Below are positions 43,796 through 52,285 of a stretch of 64,000 nt of DNA, in pieces. The notes beneath the pieces were generated by a model. The model saw only the letters and a program-made list of their open reading frames with translations. It did no database searches and was not told the DNA's origin. The position numbers and the translations under genes were made by a program. Each line of letters starts with the position of its first letter. Positions within the stretch are counted from its first letter, which is position 1. Where the stretch lies: positions 3,782,001 through 3,846,000 of the forward strand of contig NZ_CP062165.1 of the NCBI RefSeq assembly GCF_014844075.1. The letters run 5' to 3'. Source of the stretch: Paenibacillus sp. JNUCC-31. GTDB taxonomy: Bacteria > Bacillota > Bacilli > Paenibacillales > Paenibacillaceae.

Positions 43796-44848
43796 ATGAA
43801 TAACATGTCTACATTATTGAGTCCAGTGACGATCAACGAATGGCATTTGAGAAACAGGGTGGTGATGGCACCTCTTACCAGAGGGTTTGCCAATGATCAG
43901 GATGGAACAGTGACCGAGGAGATGGTGGCTTATTATGAGCGTCGTGCCCGAGATGGCGTGGGACTAATCATTACAGAAGGTATCATCCCTTCGCTGGCGG
44001 GCAAAGGAACCTATGGTATCCCCGGATTATATACATCAGAACAGACTGAATCGTGGAAAAAGGTAACGAATGCCGTCCATAAACACGCAGGCACTATTAT
44101 TGCACAACTGTGGCATGTCGGCAGATTGTCTCACTCCGATCTGATCGGTACCGCTCCGCAGGCACCTTCCAGCCTTCAAGCAGAGGGGAGAGTCCACAAA
44201 TTGCATAAGCCCTATCAGATACCTCAAGCGATGAGTGTGCGGGATATCCAGGCTACCATTGAACAATTTCAAACGGCTGCCCGTAATGCAGTATTGGCCG
44301 GATTCGATGGGATTGAGCTTCATGCCGCGCATGGTTATCTAATGGATCAATTTATTAATGAGAAGACGAATCACAGAACGGATGAATACGGAGGCGATAT
44401 CCAAGGGAGATTGCGTTTTCTTCGGGAGATCATCGTTGCAGTGAAAAAAGAAATCAGTGTGGATCGCATATCAGTACGCTTTTCCGAGAAAAAGGATGAT
44501 GACCCGTCCTATGTCTGGGCAGACAAGGCTGGCATGATTGACGCATACCTGAACCTGTTCCGTGAGACAGGCATAAGCATTCTACACCCTTCCACGGAGA
44601 GATACACCAGAACGTGGGAAGGAGAACAAACTTTTCACCAGAGTATTCGGAGCCAATGGGATGGAATCATCATTGGTGTGGGTAATCTGGATGTTCAGAC
44701 CGCGAAGCTGGCTGTGACGGATCGGATCATTGATTTGGCTGCGTTCGGCAGACCGTTTATCGCCAATCCCGATCTGGTGCAAAAATGGCATACGGGTCAG
44801 CGGCTGGTTGAGTATGATGCGAAAGCACATCTGTCTGTTTTAGTGTGA
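43796..44848 (+). CDS. Old-yellow-enzyme-type NADH:flavin oxidoreductase
   Basis: A 350-residue FMN enzyme of the OYE family that reduces activated C=C bonds of enones or nitro compounds. Motifs are NRVVMAPLTRGFA at the N-terminus, WHVGRLSHSD, the substrate-binding FDGIELHAAHGYLMDQF near residue 170, and FGRPFIANPDLVQKW at the C-terminus. AAGGAGAAGGAG sits before ATG 43796; the frame is open from 43667 without a ribosome binding site. Probably regulated by the divergent LysR protein. Confidence 0.9.
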   Translation: MNNMSTLLSPVTINEWHLRNRVVMAPLTRGFANDQDGTVTEEMVAYYERRARDGVGLIITEGIIPSLAGKGTYGIPGLYTSEQTESWKKVTNAVHKHAGTIIAQLWHVGRLSHSDLIGTAPQAPSSLQAEGRVHKLHKPYQIPQAMSVRDIQATIEQFQTAARNAVLAGFDGIELHAAHGYLMDQFINEKTNHRTDEYGGDIQGRLRFLREIIVAVKKEISVDRISVRFSEKKDDDPSYVWADKAGMIDAYLNLFRETGISILHPSTERYTRTWEGEQTFHQSIRSQWDGIIIGVGNLDVQTAKLAVTDRIIDLAAFGRPFIANPDLVQKWHTGQRLVEYDAKAHLSVLV

Positions 44849-44984
44849 ACACAATGCTTTTGAACCATATGCAAGTGAGATTGCTTCGATGGAATTGGAA
44901 GCCACCAAAGTGGCAGGGGTTATTGTGTGGGGAGAAGATGAAGCGGTTCGGGCAAAAACTAAGAAGTTCAGTGTCATGAAGTAG
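44843..44984 (+). pseudogene. Possible C-terminal gene remnant
   Basis: Directly after the OYE gene, in another frame, an open stretch of about 46 codons without a start encodes protein-like sequence (AFEPYASEIASMELEATK, then KVAGVIVWGEDEAVRAK) ending in FSVMK and TAG. It has good codon composition but no ribosome binding site or start, so it may be the tail of a deleted gene. I cannot name the parent family. Confidence 0.35.
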
Positions 44985-44997
44985 GTGTGAACATAAC

Positions 44998-45042
44998 AAA
45001 AAGGGCAGATGCTGATCCTAGAGATCATTCTGCCCTTCTTTA
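44998..45042. terminator. Bidirectional terminator between convergent genes
   Basis: AAGGGCAGAATG-type arms (AAGGGCAGATG / CATTCTGCCCTT) with an inner GATC / GATC stem, A-run on the left and TTCTTT on the right. Confidence 0.85.
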
Positions 45043-45057
45043 CATATCAAAGGATGG

Positions 45058-46263
45058 TTATGGGTTGCTGACGACGGCAGCTTTCTTTTCTGTTAAGTAG
45101 TATACGAGTGCCAGCAGAGGCATCACCAGACCAATCAGTGTAGTGAGACTCCAACCCCCATGCGCATAAGACCAGCTGCCGAGAGATGATCCAATCGCGC
45201 CCCCGATAAAGAAGATCGACATGAAAATCCCGTTTACCCGTCCTCTTGCTTCACTTAAGGAATAAATGATGCGCTGTCCCAGTACCAGATTGCCCGATAC
45301 CGCCATATCCAGCGTGATGGCGACGATCACAAGCAGAATAAGTGTGGCGGTAGAGTGACCCTGGAACAGATATGCGAGCCCAAAGGATGCAGCGGCAATC
45401 ACCATAGCGAGTCCGGTCAATATGCGGGTTAGGCCTTTATCAGCCCATCTTCCGGCAATCGGTGCTGCAATGGCGCCTCCGACACCAGCCAGTGCAAACC
45501 AGGCAATTCCCTGCTGGGACATGCCATACTCATTGGCGAGCTGCATGGGAACGGTGGTCCAGAAGAGGCTAAAGGCACCAAACAGACTGGCCTGATAGAG
45601 GGCTCGGCGGCGGAGCATGGGAAATGTTTTCAACAGGGAACCTAATGACAGGATTAATTGTCCATACTTCATCGCAGGTTGTGGCTGACGCTCAGGAAGT
45701 GCGCGGGACAGAAGCAGTGCGAGCAACGCAATCACAACCGCAGAGAAAATGAAAACAGCCTGCCAACTGAATGCGTCTGTTATAAAACTTGCGACAGGCC
45801 GAGCCAGCATGATGCCCAGCAGCAGACCACTCATCACATTGCCGACCACCCGTCCGCGCTGCTCCTCAGAAGTGAGGTAGGTGGCATAGGGGACCAGAAT
45901 TTGCGCAACGACGGAACCGATCCCGATGACGAGGGACGCACCCAGAAATAATACGGCATGAGAAGAGAAGGCGGCGGCAATCAATGCAACGACCAGAATG
46001 ATGAGGAAAAAAGTGACCAGCCGTTTATTCTCCAGAATGTCACTGAGCGGTACGATGAACAGCAGGCCAATAACATAACCGATCTGTGTTAACGTCACAA
46101 TCAGCCCGGCAGCAGCAGAGGACAAGCCAGTTGTAACACTGATTGGTCCTATAACCGTCTGGGCATAGTACAGGTTAGCAGCAATCAGCCCACATGCCGC
46201 GGCCAAAACTAAAATCAACCAGCTTGGAACCGATTTTGTCTTCACATCGTTTTGCAAATGCAT
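45058..46263 (-). CDS. MFS transporter (drug or metabolite efflux)
   Basis: A 401-residue major-facilitator protein with twelve predicted membrane helices. The loop-2 region reads FIVPLSDILENKRLV, and the middle loop is basic. GGAGG nine bases upstream supports ATG 46263; the upstream in-frame extension is not hydrophobic and lacks a ribosome binding site. It is divergent from a TetR regulator with two operator-like palindromes between them, so it is probably an efflux pump induced by its substrate. Confidence 0.88.
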   Translation of the reverse strand: MHLQNDVKTKSVPSWLILVLAAACGLIAANLYYAQTVIGPISVTTGLSSAAAGLIVTLTQIGYVIGLLFIVPLSDILENKRLVTFFLIILVVALIAAAFSSHAVLFLGASLVIGIGSVVAQILVPYATYLTSEEQRGRVVGNVMSGLLLGIMLARPVASFITDAFSWQAVFIFSAVVIALLALLLSRALPERQPQPAMKYGQLILSLGSLLKTFPMLRRRALYQASLFGAFSLFWTTVPMQLANEYGMSQQGIAWFALAGVGGAIAAPIAGRWADKGLTRILTGLAMVIAAASFGLAYLFQGHSTATLILLVIVAITLDMAVSGNLVLGQRIIYSLSEARGRVNGIFMSIFFIGGAIGSSLGSWSYAHGGWSLTTLIGLVMPLLALVYYLTEKKAAVVSNP

Positions 46264-46374
46264 GATTATCATCCTCCAATATTTTATGTTATTGATCCTT
46301 AGTGCCGTAATGCCACTCATCACCATGACCAGTTGTCGTCCAAACCTTCGTGACACTTTTGTGGATCCACTAAT

Positions 46375-46427
46375 TACTAAACGGTTCGTTTACTAATTAC
46401 AAACATATAATAAACTAAACGTTTAGT
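46375..46427. promoter_or_regulatory. Two TetR-type operators in the divergent MFS/tetR region
   Basis: TTACTAAACG-GTT-CGTTTACTAA (46375-46397, one mismatch) and the perfect palindrome ACTAAACGTTTAGT (46414-46427) share the half-site ACTAAACG. A TATAAT hexamer at 46507-46512 is a -10 candidate for tetR. Confidence 0.7.
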
Positions 46428-46565
46428 ATTGTAAATAGGCATAGGCATTTTTTTTGAATATCAAAGTGAGGTAAGATTGAAATTGTTTAATGTATCGGTC
46501 TTTTAGTATAATGAACGTACAGTTTTTATGAATTACAGATGCATTTGTTACACCAAGGAGGGCTT

Positions 46566-47144
46566 ATGATGACAGCCAAAAGAGGGCGTCCCCGCAATGT
46601 GGAAACCCAGAATGCGATTCTTGCAGCTTCCTATGAATTATTACTGGAACACGGCTTTGGAGCGATTACGATCGAAAAAATTGCTGAACGTGCTAAGGTG
46701 AGCAAAGCAACGATATATAAATGGTGGCCTAATAAAGGTGCTGTCATTATGGATGGGTATATGTCTGCGGCAACGGCAAGATTGCCTGTACCGGATACAG
46801 GATCGGTATTTGAGGATGTGCGCATTCATGCGAGCAATCTGGTTGATTTTTTGATTAGCCGGGAAGGAAAAGTGATCACACAGATTGTCGGAGAGGGACA
46901 ATCTGATCCAGGGCTTGCAGAAGAATACCGAACCAGATACATTCAGCCTCGTCGGCGCGAAGCGTGGGGAATTTTTGAAAAAGGTGTAGAACGGGGGGAG
47001 TTGAAAAAAGATTGTGACATCGGCCTGTGTATAGACCTCGTCTATGGAGCGATGTTCTATCGCATGTTGGTGACTGGCGAACCGTTAGATACTGAATTCG
47101 TGCAGCGTTCGTTGATTTCATTGTTTGAAGGCATTAAATCTTGA
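46566..47144 (+). CDS. TetR/AcrR-family transcriptional repressor
   Basis: A 192-residue repressor. The N-terminal helix-turn-helix spans about residues 12-58 (AILAASYELLLEHGFGAI, then AKVSKATIYKWWPNKG), and a TetR_C-type ligand-binding domain follows. AAGGAGG lies four to seven bases before the paired ATGs (46566/46569). It most likely represses the divergent MFS gene and itself through the ACTAAACG palindromes. Confidence 0.9.
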   Translation: MMTAKRGRPRNVETQNAILAASYELLLEHGFGAITIEKIAERAKVSKATIYKWWPNKGAVIMDGYMSAATARLPVPDTGSVFEDVRIHASNLVDFLISREGKVITQIVGEGQSDPGLAEEYRTRYIQPRRREAWGIFEKGVERGELKKDCDIGLCIDLVYGAMFYRMLVTGEPLDTEFVQRSLISLFEGIKS

Positions 47145-47246
47145 TCATAGAGAAAGACATTCCGGGGGAGGGATAGGGCGATTCTTAGAATCACCCTGGG
47201 TGCAAAAGGTATGTGGATTAAGGGGGAGTGCGTGAGGAACTGAGCA

Positions 47247-48371
47247 CTATACCTGGAAGATCGGTGAGATGGCTGGGGGCCATGAATCGGGAGAAGGCGA
47301 AGTGGAAGAGGGAAGTGACTGGTTCAAGATCGGAGATTCGTTCCATATGAAACTGGGGATTTCACGTCGTAACACGGGCGCTACATCCTGGGCAAAGCGT
47401 TCTACCTGCTCCAGCTGCTCCGCATGACTGAGACCATCCACGCTAATGCTCAATACCTGATGTCCATAGGCGGCATGGTAATTGAGGATCTTCTCAATGA
47501 CCTGCTCTGGACTACCAATCAGTACAGGTCCGTGCGCAATGTTATCCTCCAGGTCCTTAAAAGGCGATTGGTTGTGCTGTGCAGCGGCCGTAGCATGGAA
47601 TGCTTCATAATAAGGCGTATAACGACGAATTGCCTCTTCGCGTGTATTCGCGAGGTACAGGCTGCCTGCCCCGGAGCCAACCACCGCTCGGTTCGCATCA
47701 TGACCATAATAATCGAGACGCTCCCGGTAATGGTCAATTAACGCTTTGTACTTTGCCTGCGGGTGGAAGGAATTTGAGCTAAATATCGGTTCGCCATACT
47801 TGGCTGCAAGCTCGGTAGAGCGGGTGCTCGATGCGCTGCCATGCCAGATCGGAATGGATTGCTGGAGTGGTCTCGGCTGAGTGGTAACCTCATGAAGGGG
47901 AGGGCGATACGTTCCCTGCCAGGTTACATTCTCTTCAGTCCACAGCCGTTTCAGCAGTTCGTAGCGTTCACCGAGTGAATCCCATTGTTCCTCTTCGCTA
48001 ATGCCAAACAGGGGATAGTGCCGAGGGTCATTGCCTTTCCCGATGATCATCTCCAGCCGTCCACCGGATAATTGATCCAGTGTGGCATAATCCTCGGCAA
48101 CCCGTACCGGATCAAGTATACTGAGAACAGTGACCGTTGTTAGCAGCCGGATCCGTGAAGTCGCAGCAGCGACGGCGGTGAGCACAACGGGAGGCGAAGA
48201 GGACAGAAATGGAGCGCCATGCCGCTCACCGATCCCATATGCATCGAATCCCAGCCGTTCGGCCAGTTTGGCTTGTTCCAGAATATTGTGGAACTTCTGT
48301 TGTGTTGTTAGTGATTCACCGGTAACGGCATTTGGAAGATTCATCATGAGACTGAATAGGGCAAATTTCAT
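47247..48371 (-). CDS. LLM-class flavin-dependent oxidoreductase (bacterial-luciferase-like)
   Basis: A 374-residue TIM-barrel flavoprotein. Motifs are LGFDAYGIGERHG near residue 40, TSRIRLLTTVTVLSILDPVR near 90, and LSGGRLEMIIGKGNDP near 120, with a characteristic WHGSASSTRST segment. Such enzymes oxidise small organics with FMNH2 and O2; the substrate is unknown. The last 30 residues are Ser/Pro-rich and not family-typical. It stands alone, convergent with tetR. Confidence 0.88.
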   Translation of the reverse strand: MKFALFSLMMNLPNAVTGESLTTQQKFHNILEQAKLAERLGFDAYGIGERHGAPFLSSSPPVVLTAVAAATSRIRLLTTVTVLSILDPVRVAEDYATLDQLSGGRLEMIIGKGNDPRHYPLFGISEEEQWDSLGERYELLKRLWTEENVTWQGTYRPPLHEVTTQPRPLQQSIPIWHGSASSTRSTELAAKYGEPIFSSNSFHPQAKYKALIDHYRERLDYYGHDANRAVVGSGAGSLYLANTREEAIRRYTPYYEAFHATAAAQHNQSPFKDLEDNIAHGPVLIGSPEQVIEKILNYHAAYGHQVLSISVDGLSHAEQLEQVERFAQDVAPVLRREIPSFIWNESPILNQSLPSSTSPSPDSWPPAISPIFQV

Positions 48372-48556
48372 CTAACCATCCCCTCGGATTGGATTGGAAA
48401 AGCACTGGGTTGTCTAATCCTATGGAAATAGTAGGATATTCAAGCTAAAGCTAACTTTAACATGTTGCCATGCATTCTTCTAATGGATTTTTTCTATAAG
48501 GCGGGTTAAACACGCTCATCCCTGGACATAGGGGCAGGAAATTGCCACGATTTTTA

Positions 48557-48585
48557 TTGACCGCTGTAAAATTTAGGATTAAAAT
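48557..48585 (+). promoter_or_regulatory. Promoter of the first AimR/Alo-like receptor gene
   Basis: TTGACC, 17 bases, TAAAAT. The block from -35 through -10 (spacer ...GTAAAATTTAGGAT) is nearly identical to that at 50204-50232 before the paralogue, so the spacer may also carry an operator for the receptor. Confidence 0.7.
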
Positions 48586-48639
48586 TGTACATATCATAGA
48601 AATTCAAATTTATGGATTTTCATTGTGGAGGTGGGAGAC

Positions 48640-50031
48640 ATGGAACCTACAACTACGATACGCTCCTTTATTGAGGACTACATCAGGAAACAGGGCTATA
48701 CCCTGCAATACTTTGCCGATATATCGGGTGTGAACGCTGGAACGTTAAGTGCGATCATCAAAGGGACGCGGCCAATCGCCATGGCTCAACTGGATCTGAT
48801 TACTCAAGGTATGAAGCTGGAAGAGGGGCATTTCTACGAAATTTACGGCGCTGAATGTTTCGTGGAGTCTGCCCCGCATTGGAGAAGGCTGGAGCCGTTT
48901 CTGCAGCGTTGTGCCGAGCTGGACAAGCTCGAATGCATTCAGAAGGTGATCCAGCAAGTGACGGATGATCGTTCGTACATTTCGGAATTGTTCGAGATGG
49001 CAGAGGGCATGCTTGAACGAGGACAAAAGAAAGCAGCCCGCATGTTATATGAATGCGTTGCCGAGTGTGAGAAGTACCAACACTCGGAACGTCTCGCGTT
49101 GTGCCAATATCGCATTTTCACACTATCTCTGGGTCAGGATCAGCATGAAAATCTCAGGGCGGCAGTTCACTTTGAGCCATATATTAATCGGCTGGATGAA
49201 GAGCGACAGCTCGATGCGATCAAGGATCTGGCGAATACATATTTGGCTTTGAGATATTGGGACAAGGTGTCCGATCTTGGAGGAGAGTTGGAGCAGAAAA
49301 CAAGTTTCTTGAACTCTTATAAAAAGAGAAAGACGGAAACTCTAAGAATCGCAGCTTATCCTATTTTTGTATATTCCGCATATTCAAATTTGCTACGGGC
49401 AGCCGCATGTGATGGAAGGGAAGAATACTCTGAAGCCCTCCGATATACTGAGGCGTACTCTAAATTAATTAGAATTGAACAACCAAATGAAGAAGATCTC
49501 ATATTCATTAATAAGTTTAGTGGATGGGCGGAGGTAAACCATTACTTATACAGACTTATGATGGGTGATTCTGAGGTCATACGGCCTTATATTGCCTTTA
49601 TTGAAAAGAATGAGGCAGAGATTTTGCCTGCATTAGTCAAAATAATGGAAGCGGCAAACCATCATAATATAGATGTTGATGCAGTTCTCAATCGGTTGGA
49701 GTCATACATTTCAATGTACGCCAAAACTTATGGGGATATCGGGAGTTATACGGAACAGATTACGAGTGGAAGATACGTGCAATTCCTTAAAGAGGTAGCA
49801 ATATACCAATTTCAGAGAGAAAGATACACAACAGGATTTCAGTACTTGTTAAACTGTCTGGCTCTAGCCAAAAGTATGAAGAGTGAATCCATCATTATAC
49901 AGTGTGTAGCTCTATTTGAAAGACATAGAGTCAGAGCTTCAATAGATTTAGAAATTAAATATAAAACTTTAATTGAGGAGGTCTACAGTAATTATGAGAA
50001 AAAAAGCAGCTTTGATCGTAGTTTTGTTTAG
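48640..50031 (+). CDS. aloR: AimR/Alo-like HTH-TPR quorum-sensing receptor (first copy)
   Basis: A 463-residue cytoplasmic regulator with an N-terminal Cro/C1-type helix-turn-helix (about residues 5-60, with LQYFADISGVNAGTLSAIIK) followed by about 380 residues of helical tetratricopeptide-like repeats (KKAARMLYECVAECEKY, RYTTGFQYLLNCLALAKSM). This is the architecture of RRNPP peptide receptors, and the HTH/TPR spacing fits AimR-like (Alo) receptors described in Paenibacillus. ATG 48640 lies eight bases after GGAGG. Its 3' end overlaps a secreted-peptide gene by 38 bases. It probably binds DNA and is switched by the re-imported peptide. Confidence 0.82.
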   Translation: MEPTTTIRSFIEDYIRKQGYTLQYFADISGVNAGTLSAIIKGTRPIAMAQLDLITQGMKLEEGHFYEIYGAECFVESAPHWRRLEPFLQRCAELDKLECIQKVIQQVTDDRSYISELFEMAEGMLERGQKKAARMLYECVAECEKYQHSERLALCQYRIFTLSLGQDQHENLRAAVHFEPYINRLDEERQLDAIKDLANTYLALRYWDKVSDLGGELEQKTSFLNSYKKRKTETLRIAAYPIFVYSAYSNLLRAAACDGREEYSEALRYTEAYSKLIRIEQPNEEDLIFINKFSGWAEVNHYLYRLMMGDSEVIRPYIAFIEKNEAEILPALVKIMEAANHHNIDVDAVLNRLESYISMYAKTYGDIGSYTEQITSGRYVQFLKEVAIYQFQRERYTTGFQYLLNCLALAKSMKSESIIIQCVALFERHRVRASIDLEIKYKTLIEEVYSNYEKKSSFDRSFV

Positions 50032-50122
50032 TGCTGTTATATTATTTAGTTTGTATCCTCAACCTATTCCCAGTAATACTATGATGTATAGTCCAAGCAC
50101 TCATGGTGGTGCAGGATTGTAA
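49994..50122 (+). CDS. aloP: Signalling pre-propeptide (AloP/AimP/Phr-like), 42 residues
   Basis: The frame starts inside the receptor gene in another frame. A basic n-region (MRKKAA), a hydrophobic core (LIVVLFSAVILFSL) and a polar tail ending YSPSTHGGAGL form a Sec-exported peptide precursor. The active signal is expected in the C-terminal 6-10 residues; the His-Gly-rich end fits what I recall of Alo peptides. GAGGAGG lies 13 bases upstream (long spacing). A terminator follows at 50155. Peptide cleavage and identity are inference. Confidence 0.72.
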   Translation: MRKKAALIVVLFSAVILFSLYPQPIPSNTMMYSPSTHGGAGL

Positions 50123-50154
50123 TTGCACTATACTCCAATCCTCAAACTAGGCAA

Positions 50155-50195
50155 GCGGTATTGATCCTATCTAAGGACTATACTGCTTTTTATTT
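50155..50195 (+). terminator. Terminator of the receptor-peptide unit
   Basis: GCGGTAT...CC pairs with GG...ATACTGC (one G-U), followed by TTTTTATTTT. Confidence 0.7.
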
Positions 50196-50203
50196 TGCGC
50201 ACA

Positions 50204-50232
50204 TTGACCATTGTAAAATTCAGGATTAAAAT
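50204..50232 (+). promoter_or_regulatory. Promoter of the second AimR/Alo-like receptor gene
   Basis: TTGACC, 17 bases, TAAAAT, with a spacer nearly identical to that of the first receptor promoter (48557-48585). Confidence 0.7.
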
Positions 50233-50291
50233 TACAAATATTAAGAACGGATGAATCCTTAAGTTTAGTATGGTTGATGGGGGTGGGAAAA

Positions 50292-51647
50292 TTGAAACTT
50301 GCACCTACGATACGCACATATATAGAGAATCACATAAGAGAACGAGGATATAAACTACAGCAATTCTCAGATGTCACGGGTGTCAACGTTGGCACACTAA
50401 GTGCCATCCTTAAGGGCAGCAGGCCTCTAGCCATGAATCAATTGGATCAGATCACATCTGGAATGGGGCTTGAAAAGGGATATTTCTATGAAATGTACAG
50501 TGTGGAGTGTTTTGTGGAAGCGGCACCGCATTGGAGACGTTTGGAACCTTTTCTGTATCGCTGCGCTGAACTTAACAAGCTAGACTGTATTAAAAAGGTA
50601 GTTTATCAGGTTACAGATGATCGATCCTATATTTCAGAACTGTTTGAAATGGCAGAGAATCTATATTCCAAAGAAATGAATGAAGCGGCGCTTATTTTAT
50701 ATGAATGTGTAGCCGCAGGTGAGAAATATCAGCACTCGGAACGGTTGGCGTTATGCCAGTACCGTATTTTTTTGCTTCATAAAACAATGAGCAAATTCGA
50801 TAATCTGGCAGCAGCGGTCCAATTTGAACCCTATATTGAGAAATTGGATGAAGAAATACAACTGGATGCTGTTAAAGATTTGGCGAATGTTTATAATACA
50901 ATACATCATTGGGATAAGGTATATGAATTGGCCGAAGAACTGGAACGAAAAGTTGATTTTCAACTTGAACTTCAATCTCGAAGACGAAAAAATAAAAAAA
51001 GAATTGCCTTTTACCCCATATTTACATATAAAGCATATGCGAATCTATTGAAGGCAAGTGTCTGTGAAGTGCGTAAGGAATATGAAAAAGCTTTGGAATA
51101 TACAGATGTTTACGTGAATGTTATTGAAATCTCTAATCCAACAGAAGAAGAGCGAGAATTAATAGAACGTTTCAAAGGATGGGCAGTGGGAAATCGGTAT
51201 TTATACCGTTTGATGAATGGGAATTATGAGGTTATTGAACCTTATCTGAATTACCTTGACGCTAATCCTCATGAGATTTTAACAGCATTCGTAAATATTG
51301 TGCAAGCAGCTAACCAGCACTCACTGGATATTGATTCTGCATTGCATAGGTTCGATCCTTATATCAAACAATTCAACACGGATTTGCATTTAAAAGGAAC
51401 GTATAATATGCAAATGTTGAATCATAGATATATACGTTTTTATTATGAATTAGCAAAGTACAGGCTCCACCAACAAAGATACGCAACGGGGATTGAAACT
51501 TTGCTCACGAGCCTGGAGCTATCATCATCAAGTAACGATGACCTAATGTCTATTAAATCTATTGATTTGTATGGAAAATTTAGGAGACATGCAACGAACG
51601 AGCAGGAAGAGCAGTACAACAGATTAATAGAAAGACTGAGAAATTAA
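50292..51647 (+). CDS. AimR/Alo-like HTH-TPR receptor (second copy, no adjacent pre-propeptide gene)
   Basis: A 451-residue paralogue of the first receptor. The helix-turn-helix is LQQFSDVTGVNVGTLSAI, and long blocks such as APHWRRLEPFL and QVTDDRSYISELFEMAE are shared. The C-terminal half has diverged and is more AT-rich. I place the start at TTG 50292 after GGGGGTGGG, matching the first residues of the paralogue. No signal-peptide-bearing frame overlaps or follows its end; the next elements are an 11-codon micro-ORF and a Spo0E-like gene. It could respond to the first copy's peptide or to one encoded elsewhere. Confidence 0.8.
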   Translation: MKLAPTIRTYIENHIRERGYKLQQFSDVTGVNVGTLSAILKGSRPLAMNQLDQITSGMGLEKGYFYEMYSVECFVEAAPHWRRLEPFLYRCAELNKLDCIKKVVYQVTDDRSYISELFEMAENLYSKEMNEAALILYECVAAGEKYQHSERLALCQYRIFLLHKTMSKFDNLAAAVQFEPYIEKLDEEIQLDAVKDLANVYNTIHHWDKVYELAEELERKVDFQLELQSRRRKNKKRIAFYPIFTYKAYANLLKASVCEVRKEYEKALEYTDVYVNVIEISNPTEEERELIERFKGWAVGNRYLYRLMNGNYEVIEPYLNYLDANPHEILTAFVNIVQAANQHSLDIDSALHRFDPYIKQFNTDLHLKGTYNMQMLNHRYIRFYYELAKYRLHQQRYATGIETLLTSLELSSSSNDDLMSIKSIDLYGKFRRHATNEQEEQYNRLIERLRN

Positions 51648-51668
51648 AAATTTGCAAAGCATTCTATT

Positions 51669-51704
51669 ATGAATTTTTTAGATATGTACCCTAGAATAAT
51701 TTGA
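51669..51704 (+). CDS. Micro-ORF of 11 codons before Spo0E-like gene (copy 1)
   Basis: ATG to TGA encoding MNFLDMYPRII, ending two bases before the ribosome binding site of the Spo0E-like gene and starting 21 bases after the second receptor. Its twin at 52232 encodes MNFLAMYPKIF. The differences are two synonymous changes, one Arg/Lys, one Ile/Phe, one Asp/Ala and a swapped stop codon, as expected if translated. There is no clear ribosome binding site for this copy. Confidence 0.45.
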   Translation: MNFLDMYPRII

Positions 51705-51720
51705 AAAAGGGGTGCATGCG

Positions 51721-51897
51721 GTGATAGAACTGGAACAGATCAGAGACCAAATCGAGCAGAACAGGCAGGATATGCGTCGATTGGTGGAGAAGTATGGTAT
51801 AAATGACGATAAGGTTCTCCAGCAGTCTATGATGCTGGACGAACTGATTAATAAATATATTCGACTTAAAACGAATGGTATCGAATCGCATAAGTAA
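51721..51897 (+). CDS. Spo0E-like aspartyl-phosphate phosphatase (copy 1)
   Basis: About 58 residues forming two helices. The family signature is in QQSMMLDELINKY (Ser-x-x-x-Asp), with an amphipathic first helix EQIRDQIEQNRQDMRRLVEKYG. Spo0E-type proteins remove the phosphate from Spo0A and so delay sporulation. GTG 51721 is eight bases after AAAGGGG; an upstream in-frame GTG (51712) overlaps that site. It follows the second receptor gene and its micro-ORF on the same strand without a terminator, so it may be co-transcribed with the receptor. Confidence 0.82.
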   Translation: MIELEQIRDQIEQNRQDMRRLVEKYGINDDKVLQQSMMLDELINKYIRLKTNGIESHK

Positions 51898-51917
51898 TAG
51901 CATCGGTTGAGCATCAA

Positions 51918-52076
51918 TTGAACCTACAGAATATCGGTCCAGCATTTATATTCATGATCTTTGCTATCATCATGGTACGTGTTGCGGGGATTCTGAGGCG
52001 CTCCAGAGAGAGCAATTACAGCATACAATTGAGACACATAATTTATAATTTATTCTTGTTGCAATTTTTGCACTAA
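51918..52076 (+). CDS. Possible 52-residue membrane peptide or DUF421-like remnant
   Basis: A frame beginning at TTG with LQNIGPAFIFMIFAIIMVRVAG, one good hydrophobic segment, and then a basic tail LRRSRESNY. The first part recalls the opening helix of DUF421 (YetF-type) proteins; the tail does not. There is no convincing ribosome binding site. The other bases of this 388-base gap hold only the micro-ORF leader of the next gene. Confidence 0.25.
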   Translation: MNLQNIGPAFIFMIFAIIMVRVAGILRRSRESNYSIQLRHIIYNLFLLQFLH

Positions 52077-52231
52077 GGACTCCATTTCCTCATAAATGCA
52101 ATATGTAGAAGAACTAAATAATGTATATCTACATATTGTAGTTGTGATGGATTTCACGGATTAATGCAACAAGCTGATTTATGAAAGTATTCCGTTGCAA
52201 ATAATCATTTTATTTTGCAAAGGAATAAAAT

Positions 52232-52267
52232 ATGAATTTTTTGGCAATGTATCCTAAAATATTTTAA
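52232..52267 (+). CDS. Micro-ORF of 11 codons before Spo0E-like gene (copy 2)
   Basis: ATG to TAA encoding MNFLAMYPKIF, twin of the micro-ORF at 51669. This copy has a good ribosome binding site, AAAGGA seven bases upstream. It ends just before the GAGGGGG of the Spo0E-like gene, an arrangement suited to translational coupling or leader-peptide control. Confidence 0.5.
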   Translation: MNFLAMYPKIF

Positions 52268-52285
52268 AAAGAGGGGGTGCATGCT

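Noticed and set aside
47173..47200. Hairpin after tetR as a terminator
   Set aside because: GGGCGATTCT / AGAATCACCC pairs well, but there is no T-run on either strand.
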